From assembly GCF_036421855.1 (NCBI RefSeq), contig NZ_JAZGOK010000004.1: 64,000 bases of DNA; one strand, given 5' to 3'. Below are positions 43,892 through 53,124 of this stretch, one piece after another. Numbering within the stretch: position 1 is the first letter of the stretch; every line of letters begins with the position of its first letter. This DNA is from Georgenia_B sunbinii. Lineage in GTDB: Bacteria; Actinomycetota; Actinomycetes; Actinomycetales; Actinomycetaceae. A program made the translations under genes and the position numbers. The notes beneath the pieces were generated by a model. That model had not been told where the DNA came from. It made no database searches and saw nothing but the letters and a program-made list of their open reading frames with translations.

Positions 43892-43939
43892 GGCGCCCGG
43901 ACGGCGCCGCAGCGATCGGGCCACGGCGCGCCGGGCGGG

Positions 43940-43960
43940 GTTGAGTGGAATAGGCTCAAC
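43940..43960. promoter_or_regulatory. HAIR operator upstream of clpB
   Basis: GTTGAGT, seven bases and GCTCAAC fit the HspR operator CTTGAGT-N7-ACTCAAG with one mismatch in the left half and two in the right. TAGGCT at 43951-43956 inside it is a plausible -10 box. It lies 54 bases before the clpB ATG, as expected for HspR control. Confidence 0.82.
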
Positions 43961-44013
43961 TTTGTCCCGGTTGTACCGACCGGTAGCCCGACCAGCATCA
44001 ATCGGAGGTCTTG

Positions 44014-46632
44014 ATGGACAAGTTGACGACCAAGTCGCAGGAGGCCATCGCCGCTGCGATCCAGGCGGCCTCGGCCGCCGGCAACCCGCAGCTGGAGCCC
44101 GTGCACGTGCTCGTCAGCCTGCTCGGCCAGCAGGGCGGTGTCGCGGCGGCGCTGGTCGATGCCGTCGGCGCGGACCGGGCCGCGATCACCCGCCGGGCCG
44201 AGGCCGCGGTGGCCGCCCTGCCAGGTGCCTCCGGCTCGTCGGTCGCCCATCCCGCGACGTCGCGGCCGATGATGACAGTCATCACCCAGGCCGGCGAGGA
44301 GGCCCGTGCCCTGGGTGACGAGTACGTCTCCACCGAGCACCTCATCATCGGAATCGCCCGCAGCGAGAGCACCGCCGGGCAGATCCTGCGCGACGTCGGC
44401 GCCGACCGTGACGCACTCGTCGCCGCGCTGCCGAGCGTCCGCGGCTCCGGCAAGGTCACCAGCGCCGACCCCGAGGGCACCTTCCAGGCCCTGGAGAAGT
44501 ACGGCCAGGACCTCACCGCGGCCGCCCGTGACGGCAAGCTCGACCCGATCATCGGCCGTGACGCCGAGATCCGGCGGGTGGTGCAGGTGCTGTCGCGCCG
44601 CACCAAGAACAACCCGGTGCTCATCGGGGAGCCCGGCGTCGGCAAGACCGCCGTCGTCGAGGGCCTCGCCCAGCGCATCGTCGACGGCGACGTGCCCGAC
44701 TCGCTGCGCGACAAGCGCCTCATCGCCCTCGACCTCGCCTCGATGGTCGCCGGCGCGAAGTACCGCGGCGAGTTCGAGGAGCGGCTCAAGGCCGTCCTCG
44801 ACGAGATCAAGGACTCCGCCGGCGAGGTCGTCACCTTCATCGACGAGCTGCACACCGTCGTCGGCGCGGGTGCCGCCGAGGGCTCGATGGACGCCGGCAA
44901 CATGCTCAAGCCGATGCTCGCCCGCGGCGAGCTGCGGATGGTCGGCGCCACCACGCTGGACGAGTTCCGCGAGCACATCGAGAAGGACCCTGCCCTCGAG
45001 CGCCGGTTCCAGCAGGTCTTTGTCGGCGAGCCCACCGTCGAGGACACCGTGGCGATCCTGCGCGGCATCGCGCCGAAGTACGAGGCGCACCACCAGGTGA
45101 CCATCTCCGACGGCGCGCTCGTCGCCGCCGCGACCCTCTCCGACCGCTACATCAGCGGCCGCCAGCTGCCCGACAAGGCCATCGACCTCGTCGACGAGGC
45201 CGCCTCCCGGCTGCGGATGGAGCTCGACTCCTCGCCGGAGGAGATCGACGTGCTCCGCCGCGCCGTCGACCGGCTGAAGATGGAGGAGGCCTACCTCGCC
45301 GACTCCAGGCAGGACGAGGGTGACGACGCCGCCGCGGCCGACCGGCTCGAGACGCTGCGCGCCGAGATCGCCGACCGCAGCGAGGAGCTCGCCGCCCTCA
45401 CCGGCCGCTGGGAGGCCGAGAAGGCCGGCCACAACCGGGTCGGTGACCTCAAGTCCCGGCTCGACGCGCTGCGCACCGAGGCCGAGCGCGCACAGCGCGA
45501 GGGGGACCTCGAGGCCGCCTCGCGCCTGATGTACGGCGAGATCCCCGCCGTCGAGCGGGATATCCGCGCGGCGGAGGCGGCGGAGCAGACCGCGCCGACA
45601 GAGCCGCCGATGATCGCCGACCGGGTCTCTGCCGACGAGGTCGCCGAGGTGGTCGCCGCGTGGACCGGCATCCCCACCGGTCGGCTGCTCGAGGGCGAGA
45701 CCGACAAGCTGCTGCGGATGGAGGACGTCATCGGCCAGCGGCTGATCGGCCAGGAGCAGGCGGTGCGGTCGGTCTCCGACGCCGTCCGGCGCTCGCGGGC
45801 CGGTATCGCCGACCCCGACCGGCCCACCGGTTCCTTCCTCTTCCTCGGCCCCACCGGCGTCGGGAAGACCGAGCTGGCCAAGTCCCTCGCCGACTTCCTG
45901 TTCGACGACGAGCGCTCGATCGTGCGCATCGACATGAGCGAGTACTCCGAGAAGCACTCGGTCTCCCGGCTGGTCGGTGCGCCCCCCGGCTACGTCGGCT
46001 ACGAGGAGGGCGGCCAGCTCACCGAGGCGGTGCGCCGCCGGCCGTACTCGGTCGTGCTGCTTGACGAGGTGGAGAAGGCGCACCCGGAGGTCTTCGACAT
46101 CCTGCTCCAGGTGCTCGACGACGGCCGGCTCACCGACGGCCAGGGCCGCACGGTGGACTTCCGCAACGTCATCCTCGTGCTGACCTCGAACCTCGGCTCG
46201 CAGTTCCTCGTCGACCAGCTGCTGGACGACCACGCCAAGCGCGAGGCCGTGATGGCCGCGGTTCGGTCCGCGTTCAAGCCGGAGTTCCTCAACCGGCTGG
46301 ACGACGTCGTCATCTTCGACGTACTCAGCCTCGAGCAGCTCGGCTCCATCGTGTCGCTGCAGATCGAGCGGCTCAGCGCCCGGCTGGCGGGGCGCCGGAT
46401 CCGGCTCGAGGTCACCTCCGAGGCCGCCGACTGGCTTGCCTTCGAGGGGTACGACCCGTCCTACGGCGCGCGGCCGCTGCGCCGGCTGGTGCAGCGCGAG
46501 ATCGGCGACCAGCTCGCGCGGCTCATGCTCGCCGGTGAGGTCACCGACGGGTCGAGCGTGACCGTCGGCCGCGGTGACGACGGCCTGGTGCTCACCGTCA
46601 CCGGGCCCGCTGTGCCCAGCGCGGCGGGCTGA
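44014..46632 (+). CDS. clpB: ClpB disaggregase
   Basis: This 872-residue Hsp100 ATPase rescues aggregated proteins together with DnaK. Its order is: Clp N-terminal repeats (DKLTTKSQEAIAAAI), first AAA+ domain with Walker A GEPGVGKT and Walker B VVTFIDELHT, coiled-coil M domain (about residues 400-530), second AAA+ domain with GPTGVGKTELAK, and C-terminal domain ending GARPLRRLVQREIGDQLARL. ATG at 44014 is used, with CGGAGG five to six bases upstream; a TTG three bases earlier is in frame. The HAIR site upstream places it in the HspR regulon with the dnaK operon. Confidence 0.97.
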   Translation: MDKLTTKSQEAIAAAIQAASAAGNPQLEPVHVLVSLLGQQGGVAAALVDAVGADRAAITRRAEAAVAALPGASGSSVAHPATSRPMMTVITQAGEEARALGDEYVSTEHLIIGIARSESTAGQILRDVGADRDALVAALPSVRGSGKVTSADPEGTFQALEKYGQDLTAAARDGKLDPIIGRDAEIRRVVQVLSRRTKNNPVLIGEPGVGKTAVVEGLAQRIVDGDVPDSLRDKRLIALDLASMVAGAKYRGEFEERLKAVLDEIKDSAGEVVTFIDELHTVVGAGAAEGSMDAGNMLKPMLARGELRMVGATTLDEFREHIEKDPALERRFQQVFVGEPTVEDTVAILRGIAPKYEAHHQVTISDGALVAAATLSDRYISGRQLPDKAIDLVDEAASRLRMELDSSPEEIDVLRRAVDRLKMEEAYLADSRQDEGDDAAAADRLETLRAEIADRSEELAALTGRWEAEKAGHNRVGDLKSRLDALRTEAERAQREGDLEAASRLMYGEIPAVERDIRAAEAAEQTAPTEPPMIADRVSADEVAEVVAAWTGIPTGRLLEGETDKLLRMEDVIGQRLIGQEQAVRSVSDAVRRSRAGIADPDRPTGSFLFLGPTGVGKTELAKSLADFLFDDERSIVRIDMSEYSEKHSVSRLVGAPPGYVGYEEGGQLTEAVRRRPYSVVLLDEVEKAHPEVFDILLQVLDDGRLTDGQGRTVDFRNVILVLTSNLGSQFLVDQLLDDHAKREAVMAAVRSAFKPEFLNRLDDVVIFDVLSLEQLGSIVSLQIERLSARLAGRRIRLEVTSEAADWLAFEGYDPSYGARPLRRLVQREIGDQLARLMLAGEVTDGSSVTVGRGDDGLVLTVTGPAVPSAAG

Positions 46633-46714
46633 CGTCCTCCGCGGCCCGGGCCGGGAGCGGCGGTCGCGGGCGGCCGGACGGCCCCGGCTCGGGAGCGGGT
46701 GGCATGCTGGAGCG

Positions 46715-47521
46715 GTGACAGCGCTTCGTGAGTTCCCGTTCCCCCAGTTCCCCCACGCGGTGGTCGTCACCGGACCGGACGAGGTCCGGTGGCGGCACGG
46801 TGAGGTCCAGCAGACCTTTCGGTGGGCCTCGGTGACCAAGCTGCTGAGCGCGACCGCCGCGCTCGTCGCCGTCGAGCGTCACCTCGTCGACCTCGACGCC
46901 GCCGCCGGCCCCGACGGCGCCACCGTCCGGCACCTGCTCGCCCACGCCTCGGGGGTGGCGATGGACTCCGACAAGACGCTCGGTCCCCCCGAGCGGCGCC
47001 GGATCTACAGCAACCGTGGCATCGAGCTGCTCGCCGACCACGTCGCCGACGCCACCGGCACGCCGTTCGAGGAATGGCTCGAGGACACCGTGCTGGTGCC
47101 GCTCGGCCTCAGCAGCGTGGTGCTCGACGGCTCGCCCGCGCACGGCGCCACCGGCCACGCCGAGGACCTCGCCGCGTTCGGCCGGGAGCTGCTGCGCCCC
47201 ACGCTCATCTCCGCCGACCTCCACCGCGCGGCGACGACGGTCGCATTCCCCGGCCTCACCGGCGTGCTGCCCGGGTTCGGCCGGCAGGACCCCAACGACT
47301 GGGGCCTGGGCTTCGAGATCCGCGGCTCGAAGTCACCGCACTGGACCGGGTCCGGCAACAGCCCGGCGACCTTCGGTCACTTCGGTCAGTCCGGCAGCTT
47401 CCTGTGGGTCGACCCCGCCGCCGACCTCGCCGCCGCGTTCCTCGGTGCCGAGGCGTTCGGGCCGTGGGCGGCGGAGCTGTGGCCGGGCCTGGGCGACGCG
47501 ATCCTCACCGAGCTCGCCTGA
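46715..47521 (+). CDS. Serine hydrolase of the beta-lactamase/DD-peptidase fold
   Basis: The 268-residue protein has the SxxK motif in WASVTKLLSA, a YSN triad (YSNRGIELLADHVA) and GHFGQSGS in place of the third KTG-like motif, as in class C beta-lactamase-related esterases. No signal peptide is visible, so a cytoplasmic esterase role is more likely than cell-wall action. The GTG start follows CATGCT by six bases, suggesting a leaderless transcript. It is 82 bases downstream of clpB. Confidence 0.87.
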   Translation: MTALREFPFPQFPHAVVVTGPDEVRWRHGEVQQTFRWASVTKLLSATAALVAVERHLVDLDAAAGPDGATVRHLLAHASGVAMDSDKTLGPPERRRIYSNRGIELLADHVADATGTPFEEWLEDTVLVPLGLSSVVLDGSPAHGATGHAEDLAAFGRELLRPTLISADLHRAATTVAFPGLTGVLPGFGRQDPNDWGLGFEIRGSKSPHWTGSGNSPATFGHFGQSGSFLWVDPAADLAAAFLGAEAFGPWAAELWPGLGDAILTELA

Positions 47522-47554
47522 CCGCCGCGGCCTGGCCGTCGGTAGCCTGCTGAC

Positions 47555-49246
47555 ATGCCCCTAGACACGGCTCCAGACGAACCTGTGGTCGGCCTCGTCC
47601 TCAGCGGCGGGGGTGCGCGCTCGAGCTTCCAGATAGGTGCGCTGCACTACCTCTACGGTGAGGTGGGGATCGCGCCGTCGGTCATCACCGGCACGTCCGC
47701 CGGGTCCATCATCGCGGCGGTGCTCGCCCAGTCCGCCGACCACGACGGTCAGCGCGCGCTCCTCGACCGGCTCGACACGCTCTTTCGCGAGATGCGCTCG
47801 TCCTCCGACATGTTCACCGAGCTGCCCTGGTTCACCCGGCTGCGCGAGCGCGGGCCGGTGTGGATGCAGGCGCTCGACCGTGGGCCGCGGCGGCCCCGGC
47901 GGCCCGGTCCGCTCGGCCGCTCCTTCCGGCGGGTGGCCGACCTGCGCCACGGGATCACGGCCGCGGTCGACCGGGCGGTGGACGCCGGCCGCAACGGTGA
48001 GTCCGACCGCCCGTCGACGAGCGGGCGCGCCGCGGAGCCGGGCGGGCCCGACGCCGCCGACCCGACGGACGCCGGCACCGCTCCGCTCGCCGCCGAGGCG
48101 CCGTCGGACGTCGCCCTCCCCACGGCGCCGCCTACCCGCACCGACGCGCGCACGGCTCGTACCGGCGCCCGCCCCGCCCGTACGGAGGAGGAGCGTGAGG
48201 ACGCTTGGCCGGTGAAGGTGCTGGAGTCCATCGAGATCCTGCGCACGATGGGCCGGGCGAGCTCGGACATCGAGGAGATCGTCGAGGGCGCCCAGCGGGA
48301 ACGGTCGATGTTCCGGCCCGGCCCGTTCGTCGACCGCCTGGTCGAGCCGGACATCTTCGACCCCGCGGCCGTGCCGGCCTCCGGCGTCACGCTGCGCATC
48401 GCCGTCGTCGCCCTCGAGAGCGGCGAGCTGCGGTACGTCACGCAGGACGGCAGCTTCGTCGATCGGGAGAACCGCCCGGTGGAGGTCGATGCCACCGTGG
48501 AGCTGGTGGAGGCGGTGCGGGCGTCGTGCGCGATCCCGATGGTGTTCCCGCCCGTGCGCCTGGGCGCCGAGAACTACGTCGACGGCGGGGTGCGGGAGTC
48601 GTTGCCGACGGAGGTCGCGATGAAGCACCTCGGGGTCCACACCTGCTACGCCGTCGTCGCAGGACCGTCGAGCGGGGTGCCGCGCGAGGAGTCTTTCGAC
48701 GACAAGGACATGCTCGCGATCGTCCTGCGGACCACGACGACGATCATGACCGACGAGGTCCAGCGCGACGAGGTCATGCGGGCGCGAGAGGCCGGCGCCG
48801 TCGTCATCGAGCCGGAGTTCGACGTCCATGACACCTTGACGGTGGCGCCAGGCCTCGTCGCCATCTCGATCGACTACGGCTACCTGCGCGCCGCCGAGGT
48901 GCACCAGGGAGCGAGCGCCGAGGAGCAGGCCATCACGCGGGACATCATCGAGCTGCGGCGCGAGATCTGGCGCGCCGAGGAGCTGGCCTTCGGTCCGGAG
49001 GGGCCGGAGCACGACGAGCACGGTCCCGACCAGGTGGACGAGATCGCCGACCGCAAGCTCGAGCTGCGCGACCTGCTGCAGCGCGTCCCGATCGGCCGGA
49101 CCCCCGCCGGTGCGGCGAGCTGGTGGCAGACCTGGGAAGCCCACGCCTTCGACGTCCCGGTCGACCCCGGCTGGGTGACGGCCGCCGACGACCAGGCGGA
49201 CACGCCACCGCCGGCGGGACCGACCGCCGGTACTGTGGCGCCGTGA
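47555..49246 (+). CDS. Patatin-like phospholipase
   Basis: The 563-residue protein has a patatin fold with the oxyanion loop LVLSGGGARSSFQ, nucleophile GTSAGS (about residue 50) and the catalytic Asp in YVDGGVRESLP. Between nucleophile and Asp sits a low-complexity insert (about residues 105-210) rich in Arg, Pro and Ala that is absent from short patatins. A C-terminal region of about 120 charged residues follows the core. Lipid acyl hydrolysis is the family activity; the substrate is unknown. TAGCCT lies six bases before the ATG, so the transcript is probably leaderless. The stop overlaps pyrE. Confidence 0.87.
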   Translation: MPLDTAPDEPVVGLVLSGGGARSSFQIGALHYLYGEVGIAPSVITGTSAGSIIAAVLAQSADHDGQRALLDRLDTLFREMRSSSDMFTELPWFTRLRERGPVWMQALDRGPRRPRRPGPLGRSFRRVADLRHGITAAVDRAVDAGRNGESDRPSTSGRAAEPGGPDAADPTDAGTAPLAAEAPSDVALPTAPPTRTDARTARTGARPARTEEEREDAWPVKVLESIEILRTMGRASSDIEEIVEGAQRERSMFRPGPFVDRLVEPDIFDPAAVPASGVTLRIAVVALESGELRYVTQDGSFVDRENRPVEVDATVELVEAVRASCAIPMVFPPVRLGAENYVDGGVRESLPTEVAMKHLGVHTCYAVVAGPSSGVPREESFDDKDMLAIVLRTTTTIMTDEVQRDEVMRAREAGAVVIEPEFDVHDTLTVAPGLVAISIDYGYLRAAEVHQGASAEEQAITRDIIELRREIWRAEELAFGPEGPEHDEHGPDQVDEIADRKLELRDLLQRVPIGRTPAGAASWWQTWEAHAFDVPVDPGWVTAADDQADTPPPAGPTAGTVAP

Positions 49247-49815
49247 CCTCCCCCAACGACTCCCTGCGCAACCGGCTCGCTGACCACGTCCGTGACCTCG
49301 CCGTCATCCACGGCGAGGTGACGCTGGCCAGTGGCCGGGTCTCCGACCACTACGTCGACATGCGCCGGGTGACTCTGCACCACGCCGCGGCCCCGCTCGT
49401 CGGCCACGTCATGCTCGACCTCCTCGAGGAGGCGGGCCTGGGCACCGGCGAGATCGACGCCGTCGGCGGCCTGACGATGGGCGCCGACCCGGTTGCCACC
49501 GCCGTGCTGCACGCCGCCGCCTCGCGGGGCCTGGCGATCGACGCCTTCGTCGTCCGCAAGGAGGCCAAGGCGCACGGCCTCCAGCGGCGCGTCGAGGGCC
49601 CGGACGTCGCCGGCCGCCGCGTCGTCGCCGTCGAGGACACCTCCACCACCGGCGGCAGCCTGCTCACCGCCATCGAGGCGCTGCGGGAGGCCGGCGCGGT
49701 GGTCCTCGGGGCCGCCGTCGTCGTCGACCGCGACACCGGGGCCCGTGAGCGACTCGAGGCGGAGGGCGTCCGTTACCTCTCGGCCCTGGGCGTGGCAGAC
49801 CTCGGGCTGGGCTGA
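49243..49815 (+). CDS. pyrE: Orotate phosphoribosyltransferase
   Basis: It joins orotate to PRPP to make OMP in pyrimidine synthesis. The 190-residue protein has the 13-residue PRPP-binding signature VVAVEDTSTTGGS and the upstream VDMRRVTLHH and GGLTMGADPVATAV regions, with RKEAKAHG as the catalytic loop. Its GTG overlaps the patatin stop (GTGA), but TACTGT at 49231-49236 lies six bases before it, so it may also have its own leaderless promoter. No other pyr genes are adjacent. Confidence 0.93.
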   Translation: MTSPNDSLRNRLADHVRDLAVIHGEVTLASGRVSDHYVDMRRVTLHHAAAPLVGHVMLDLLEEAGLGTGEIDAVGGLTMGADPVATAVLHAAASRGLAIDAFVVRKEAKAHGLQRRVEGPDVAGRRVVAVEDTSTTGGSLLTAIEALREAGAVVLGAAVVVDRDTGARERLEAEGVRYLSALGVADLGLG

Positions 49816-49880
49816 GCTGCCCGCTCGATCGCGAACGCAGGTGACCTCGCACCGGACCGGCCCCGAGCGAGCGCCCGAGC

Positions 49881-50663
49881 TCAGGTGAGGTCGACGACGA
49901 CGGGCACGTGGTCGCTCGGGCGCGTGCCCTTGCGCTCGTCGCGGGCGATGTGCGCCGAGGTGACCCGCCCGGCCAGCGCCGGCGAGGCCAGCGTGAAGTC
50001 GATGCGCATCCCCTCGTTCCTGGGGAAGCGCAGCCGCTGGTAGTCCCAGTAGGTGTAGGCGTCCGGGACGTGCTGGCGGGTGACCTCGTGGAAGCCCGCG
50101 TCGGCGAGGGCAGCGAACGCCTGCCGCTCAGCCGGGGAGACATGGGTGGCGCCGGCGAACGCGGCGATGTCCCACACGTCGGAGTCGAGCGGGGCGATGT
50201 TCCAGTCGCCGACCAGCGCGACGGCGGCGCCTGGGTCCGCGGTGAGCCAGCCGTCGGCCGCGCTGCGCAGCGCCGCCAGCCAGTCGAGCTTGTACTGGTA
50301 GTGAGGGTGGGCCAGCTCCCGGCCGTTGGGCACGTAGAGGCTCCACACCCGGACCCCGCCGGCCGTGACCCCGAGCGCGCGTGCTTCCGTTGCGGCCGGC
50401 TCGCCCCACGTAGGCATGCCGTCGAAGCCCGGCGTGATGTCCGACAGCCCTACCCGGGACGCCACCGCGACCCCGTTCCACTGGCTCAGGCCGTGGCAGG
50501 CGACCTCGTAGCCGGCCTCGTGGAACGCCAGCAGCGGGAACTGCTCGTCCCGGCACTTGGTCTCCTGCATCGCGAGCACGTCCGTGCCCGAGCGGCGGAG
50601 AAAGTCGATGACGCGGTCCACCCGCGTGCGGATGGAGTTGACGTTCCAGGTGGCCAGGCGCAT
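49881..50663 (-). CDS. xthA: Exodeoxyribonuclease III (AP endonuclease)
   Basis: The 260-residue DNA-repair nuclease opens MRLATWNVNSIRTR, has the metal-ligand Glu in MQETKC, the catalytic GDWNIAP segment and the C-terminal SDHVPVVVDL with the active-site His. It incises abasic sites and degrades 3' ends. The ATG follows TAGCCT by six bases on the minus strand, so the transcript is probably leaderless. It is single and divergent from the SDR gene. Confidence 0.94.
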   Translation of the reverse strand: MRLATWNVNSIRTRVDRVIDFLRRSGTDVLAMQETKCRDEQFPLLAFHEAGYEVACHGLSQWNGVAVASRVGLSDITPGFDGMPTWGEPAATEARALGVTAGGVRVWSLYVPNGRELAHPHYQYKLDWLAALRSAADGWLTADPGAAVALVGDWNIAPLDSDVWDIAAFAGATHVSPAERQAFAALADAGFHEVTRQHVPDAYTYWDYQRLRFPRNEGMRIDFTLASPALAGRVTSAHIARDERKGTRPSDHVPVVVDLT

Positions 50664-50690
50664 GAGCCGAGGCTATCGGCCGTGCGGCCC

Positions 50691-50705
50691 GGGGGGGGGG
50701 GGGGG
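50691..50705 (+). repeat. 15-base poly-G tract
   Basis: Fifteen consecutive Gs follow GGCCC in the intergenic region between the exonuclease and the SDR gene, just upstream of the exonuclease promoter. This is by far the longest homopolymer in the window. It could vary in length by slippage or mark an uncertain assembly position. Confidence 0.9.
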
Positions 50706-50724
50706 CCCGCCGGGCGTCGCGTAG

Positions 50725-50763
50725 GTGGGTGGTCCTGGCCGCCCAGCAGCCACAACCACCCAC
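50725..50763. other. Hairpin between divergent genes, next to the poly-G tract
   Basis: GTGGGTGGT (50725-50733) pairs with ACCACCCAC (50755-50763), with an inner TGGC/GCCA stem. It lies between two divergent genes, so it is not a terminator in the usual place. It may be an operator or part of a leader. Confidence 0.4.
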
Positions 50764-50839
50764 GTAGCCACGCGGGGTGACCGACGGCGGGCGAGCCGCG
50801 CGGCAGTGGGGACCGGGACGCACCTCTAGGGTGAGACCC

Positions 50840-51688
50840 ATGGCTCGACGCGGCACGGCTCTCATCACCGGGGCAACGGCGGGGCTGGGTCTCGAGCTCG
50901 CCTGGCAGCTCGCCGCCGACCACCACGACCTCGTGCTCGTCGCGCGTGACCAGACGCGGCTGGCGACCGTCGCCGCCCAGCTGCGCGCGGTCGCCGCCGT
51001 CCACGTCGAGGTCCTTGCGGCGGACCTCTCCGTGCCCGACGACGTCGCCCGGATCGCCGACCGGCTCACCGACCCGCGGCGGCCGGTCGGGCTGCTCGTC
51101 AACAACGCCGGCTTCGGCCTCGGCCAGCGCTTCGTGGGCGGCGAGCTGGCCACCGAGGAGGACGCGCTGGCCGTCATGGTCCGCGCCGTCATGGTGCTCA
51201 GCCACGCGGCCACCGGCGCCATGGTGGCCCGCGGCCGGGGAGCGGTGCTCAATGTGTCTTCCGTCGCGGCACTCACCACGATGGGCAGCTACGCCGCGCA
51301 CAAGGCCTGGGTCCGGGTCTTCACCGAGGGCCTCGCCACCGAGCTGCGCGGCACCGGGGTGACCGCGACCGCACTGTGCCCGGGCCTGGTGCGGACCGAG
51401 TTCCATGCCCGGGCACGGATGCGCTCGGAGGTGTGGCCGGACTGGGTGTGGCTCGACGCCGGCGGCGTCGCGGCCGCCGCGCTGAGGGCCGTGCGCCGCG
51501 GCGACGTGCTCTGCACCCCCAGCCTCCGGTACGCCGCCGGAGCCGCCCTGCTGCGCCTCGCGCCGCGGTCGATGGTGCGCGTGATGACCGGGCGCGTTCG
51601 GTCGCTGCCGGACCCGTCGGTCACCGCGACGGGTGTGGTTGAATCGGCCAGACCGCTGGACCGCTCCCCGAGAGGCTGCCGTACGTGA
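50840..51688 (+). CDS. Short-chain dehydrogenase/reductase
   Basis: This 282-residue SDR has a cofactor motif TGATAGLGLE, NNAG in LLVNNAGFGLG, catalytic Ser in VLNVSSVAAL and the Tyr-Lys pair in SYAAHKAWVR. ARD after the second strand suggests NADP preference. The substrate is unknown. The ATG lies seven bases after TAGGGT, so the transcript may be leaderless. A longer in-frame upstream extension would run through the promoter and is rejected. The stop overlaps the LemA start. Confidence 0.9.
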   Translation: MARRGTALITGATAGLGLELAWQLAADHHDLVLVARDQTRLATVAAQLRAVAAVHVEVLAADLSVPDDVARIADRLTDPRRPVGLLVNNAGFGLGQRFVGGELATEEDALAVMVRAVMVLSHAATGAMVARGRGAVLNVSSVAALTTMGSYAAHKAWVRVFTEGLATELRGTGVTATALCPGLVRTEFHARARMRSEVWPDWVWLDAGGVAAAALRAVRRGDVLCTPSLRYAAGAALLRLAPRSMVRVMTGRVRSLPDPSVTATGVVESARPLDRSPRGCRT

Positions 51689-52347
51689 ACACCTGGCTCA
51701 TCGCACTTGTCGTCGTTGGCCTGCTGCTCCTTCTCGTCCTCGTCTGGGCGATCGTCACCTACAACGGGCTCATCCGGCTACGGAACCTCGTCCAGGAGGC
51801 GTGGCGGCAGATCGACGTCGAGCTGCAGCGACGTCACGCACTGGTGCCCAACCTCGTCGAGACCGTCAAGGGCTACGCCACGCACGAGCGCGAGGTGTTC
51901 GAGCAGGTCACCGAGGCTCGCGCCGCCGCGGTCGGTGGCGGCTCCGGGCCGGAGTCGCGGGCGCAGAACGAGAACGCGCTGAGCTCGGCGCTGTCACGGC
52001 TGTTCGCGGTGGCGGAGAACTACCCCCAGCTGCGGGCCTCGGAGAACTTCTCCCAGCTGCAGGCCGAGCTGACCAACACCGAGGACCGGATCGCGGCGGG
52101 CCGGCGCTTCTACAACGCCAACGTGCGCGAGCTCAACACCAAGGTCGAGACCTTCCCGCCCAACGTCATCGCCGGGATCTTCTCCTTCCGCCGGGCGGAG
52201 TACTTCGAGGCCAACGACCCGGTCGTGCGCGCCGCCCCGAACGTCAGCTTCACCCGCCCCGACGCGCCCGCCGCGCTCCCAGAGACCGAGGGCGGCCCGT
52301 CCTTCGGCGGCCAGCGCGGCGGCTACGACCCGCGCCGCGACGCCTGA
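51685..52347 (+). CDS. LemA-family membrane protein
   Basis: This 220-residue protein has one N-terminal membrane helix (WLIALVVVGLLLLLVLVWAIV) and a coiled-coil LemA domain: YNGLIRLRNLVQEAWRQIDV, QRRHALVPNLVETVKGYA and later RFYNANVRELNTKVETFP, ending with the family's PNVIAGIFSFRRAEYFE. Its function is not defined; relatives occur next to TPM-domain proteins, but none is here. The C-terminal tail is Gly/Pro-rich. GTG overlaps the SDR stop. Confidence 0.92.
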   Translation: MNTWLIALVVVGLLLLLVLVWAIVTYNGLIRLRNLVQEAWRQIDVELQRRHALVPNLVETVKGYATHEREVFEQVTEARAAAVGGGSGPESRAQNENALSSALSRLFAVAENYPQLRASENFSQLQAELTNTEDRIAAGRRFYNANVRELNTKVETFPPNVIAGIFSFRRAEYFEANDPVVRAAPNVSFTRPDAPAALPETEGGPSFGGQRGGYDPRRDA

Positions 52348-52355
52348 CGGCGCCG

Positions 52356-53075
52356 GTGACCCAGCCGCCGGAGCCGGTGCCTGAGCTGCCAGTGCCGGAG
52401 CCGGCAGAGCCGGTGACCGAACCGGACGAGGTCGGCGTCGGACCGTGGCCCGATGGGCCCGCCCAGTGGCCGACCGATGACCGTTACGACCCGCAGCTGC
52501 TGGCGGAGGGGGACCGCCGCAACGTCGTCGACCGCTACCGGTACTGGCGGATGGCGGCGATCGTCGCGGACCTCGACTCCCGGCGTCACCCGCTCCACGT
52601 GGCGGTGGAGAACCTCGGTCACGACTTCAACATCGGCTCGGTGGTCCGCACCGCCAACGCGTTCGCGGTCGGCAGCGTGCACATCGTGGGCCGGCGCCGG
52701 TGGAACCGTCGCGGTGCGATGGTGACCGACCGCTACCAGCACCTGCTGCACCACCCCACCGTCGACGGGCTGGTCGAGTGGGCTCGGGCGCGGGACCTGC
52801 CGCTCGTCGGCATCGACAACGTCCCGGGGTCGGTGCCGATCGAGCACCGGGCGCTGCCCGCCGCCGCGGTCATGCTGTTCGGTCAGGAGTCCGGCGGGCT
52901 GTCCGAGCCGGCACGGGCCGCGTGTGACGAGATACTCCACATCAGCCAGTACGGCTCGACGCGTTCGCTCAACGTCGGCGCCGCCGCCGCGGTCGCGATG
53001 CACAGCTGGATCGTCCAGCACGCATCGCTGGTCGATGAGCGGTGGACGGCCCCGCGGGTGGCGCCTGGCTCGTGA
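52356..53075 (+). CDS. SPOUT-family RNA methyltransferase (TrmH/SpoU type)
   Basis: The 239-residue protein has a disordered Pro/Glu-rich N-terminus of about 40 residues and a SpoU knot domain: motif 1 NLGHDFNIGSVVRTANAF, motif 2 VMLFGQESGGLSEPA and motif 3 SLNVGAAAAVAMHSW, which bind S-adenosylmethionine. It probably 2'-O-methylates a tRNA or rRNA ribose. The target is not clear from sequence. The GTG start lies eight bases after the LemA stop. A bad start prediction could extend it by more than 200 codons through lemA, which I reject. Confidence 0.9.
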   Translation: MTQPPEPVPELPVPEPAEPVTEPDEVGVGPWPDGPAQWPTDDRYDPQLLAEGDRRNVVDRYRYWRMAAIVADLDSRRHPLHVAVENLGHDFNIGSVVRTANAFAVGSVHIVGRRRWNRRGAMVTDRYQHLLHHPTVDGLVEWARARDLPLVGIDNVPGSVPIEHRALPAAAVMLFGQESGGLSEPARAACDEILHISQYGSTRSLNVGAAAAVAMHSWIVQHASLVDERWTAPRVAPGS

Positions 53076-53124
53076 GACAATCGGCTCCGTTCAGGACGAG
53101 TCGTCTAGCAGAGCGGAGGCCACC

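Noticed and set aside
43828..46839. A 1003-codon open frame on the minus strand across clpB
   Set aside because: It is a shadow of high-GC codon bias opposite clpB; its translation has no domain and the plus-strand frame encodes a full ClpB.
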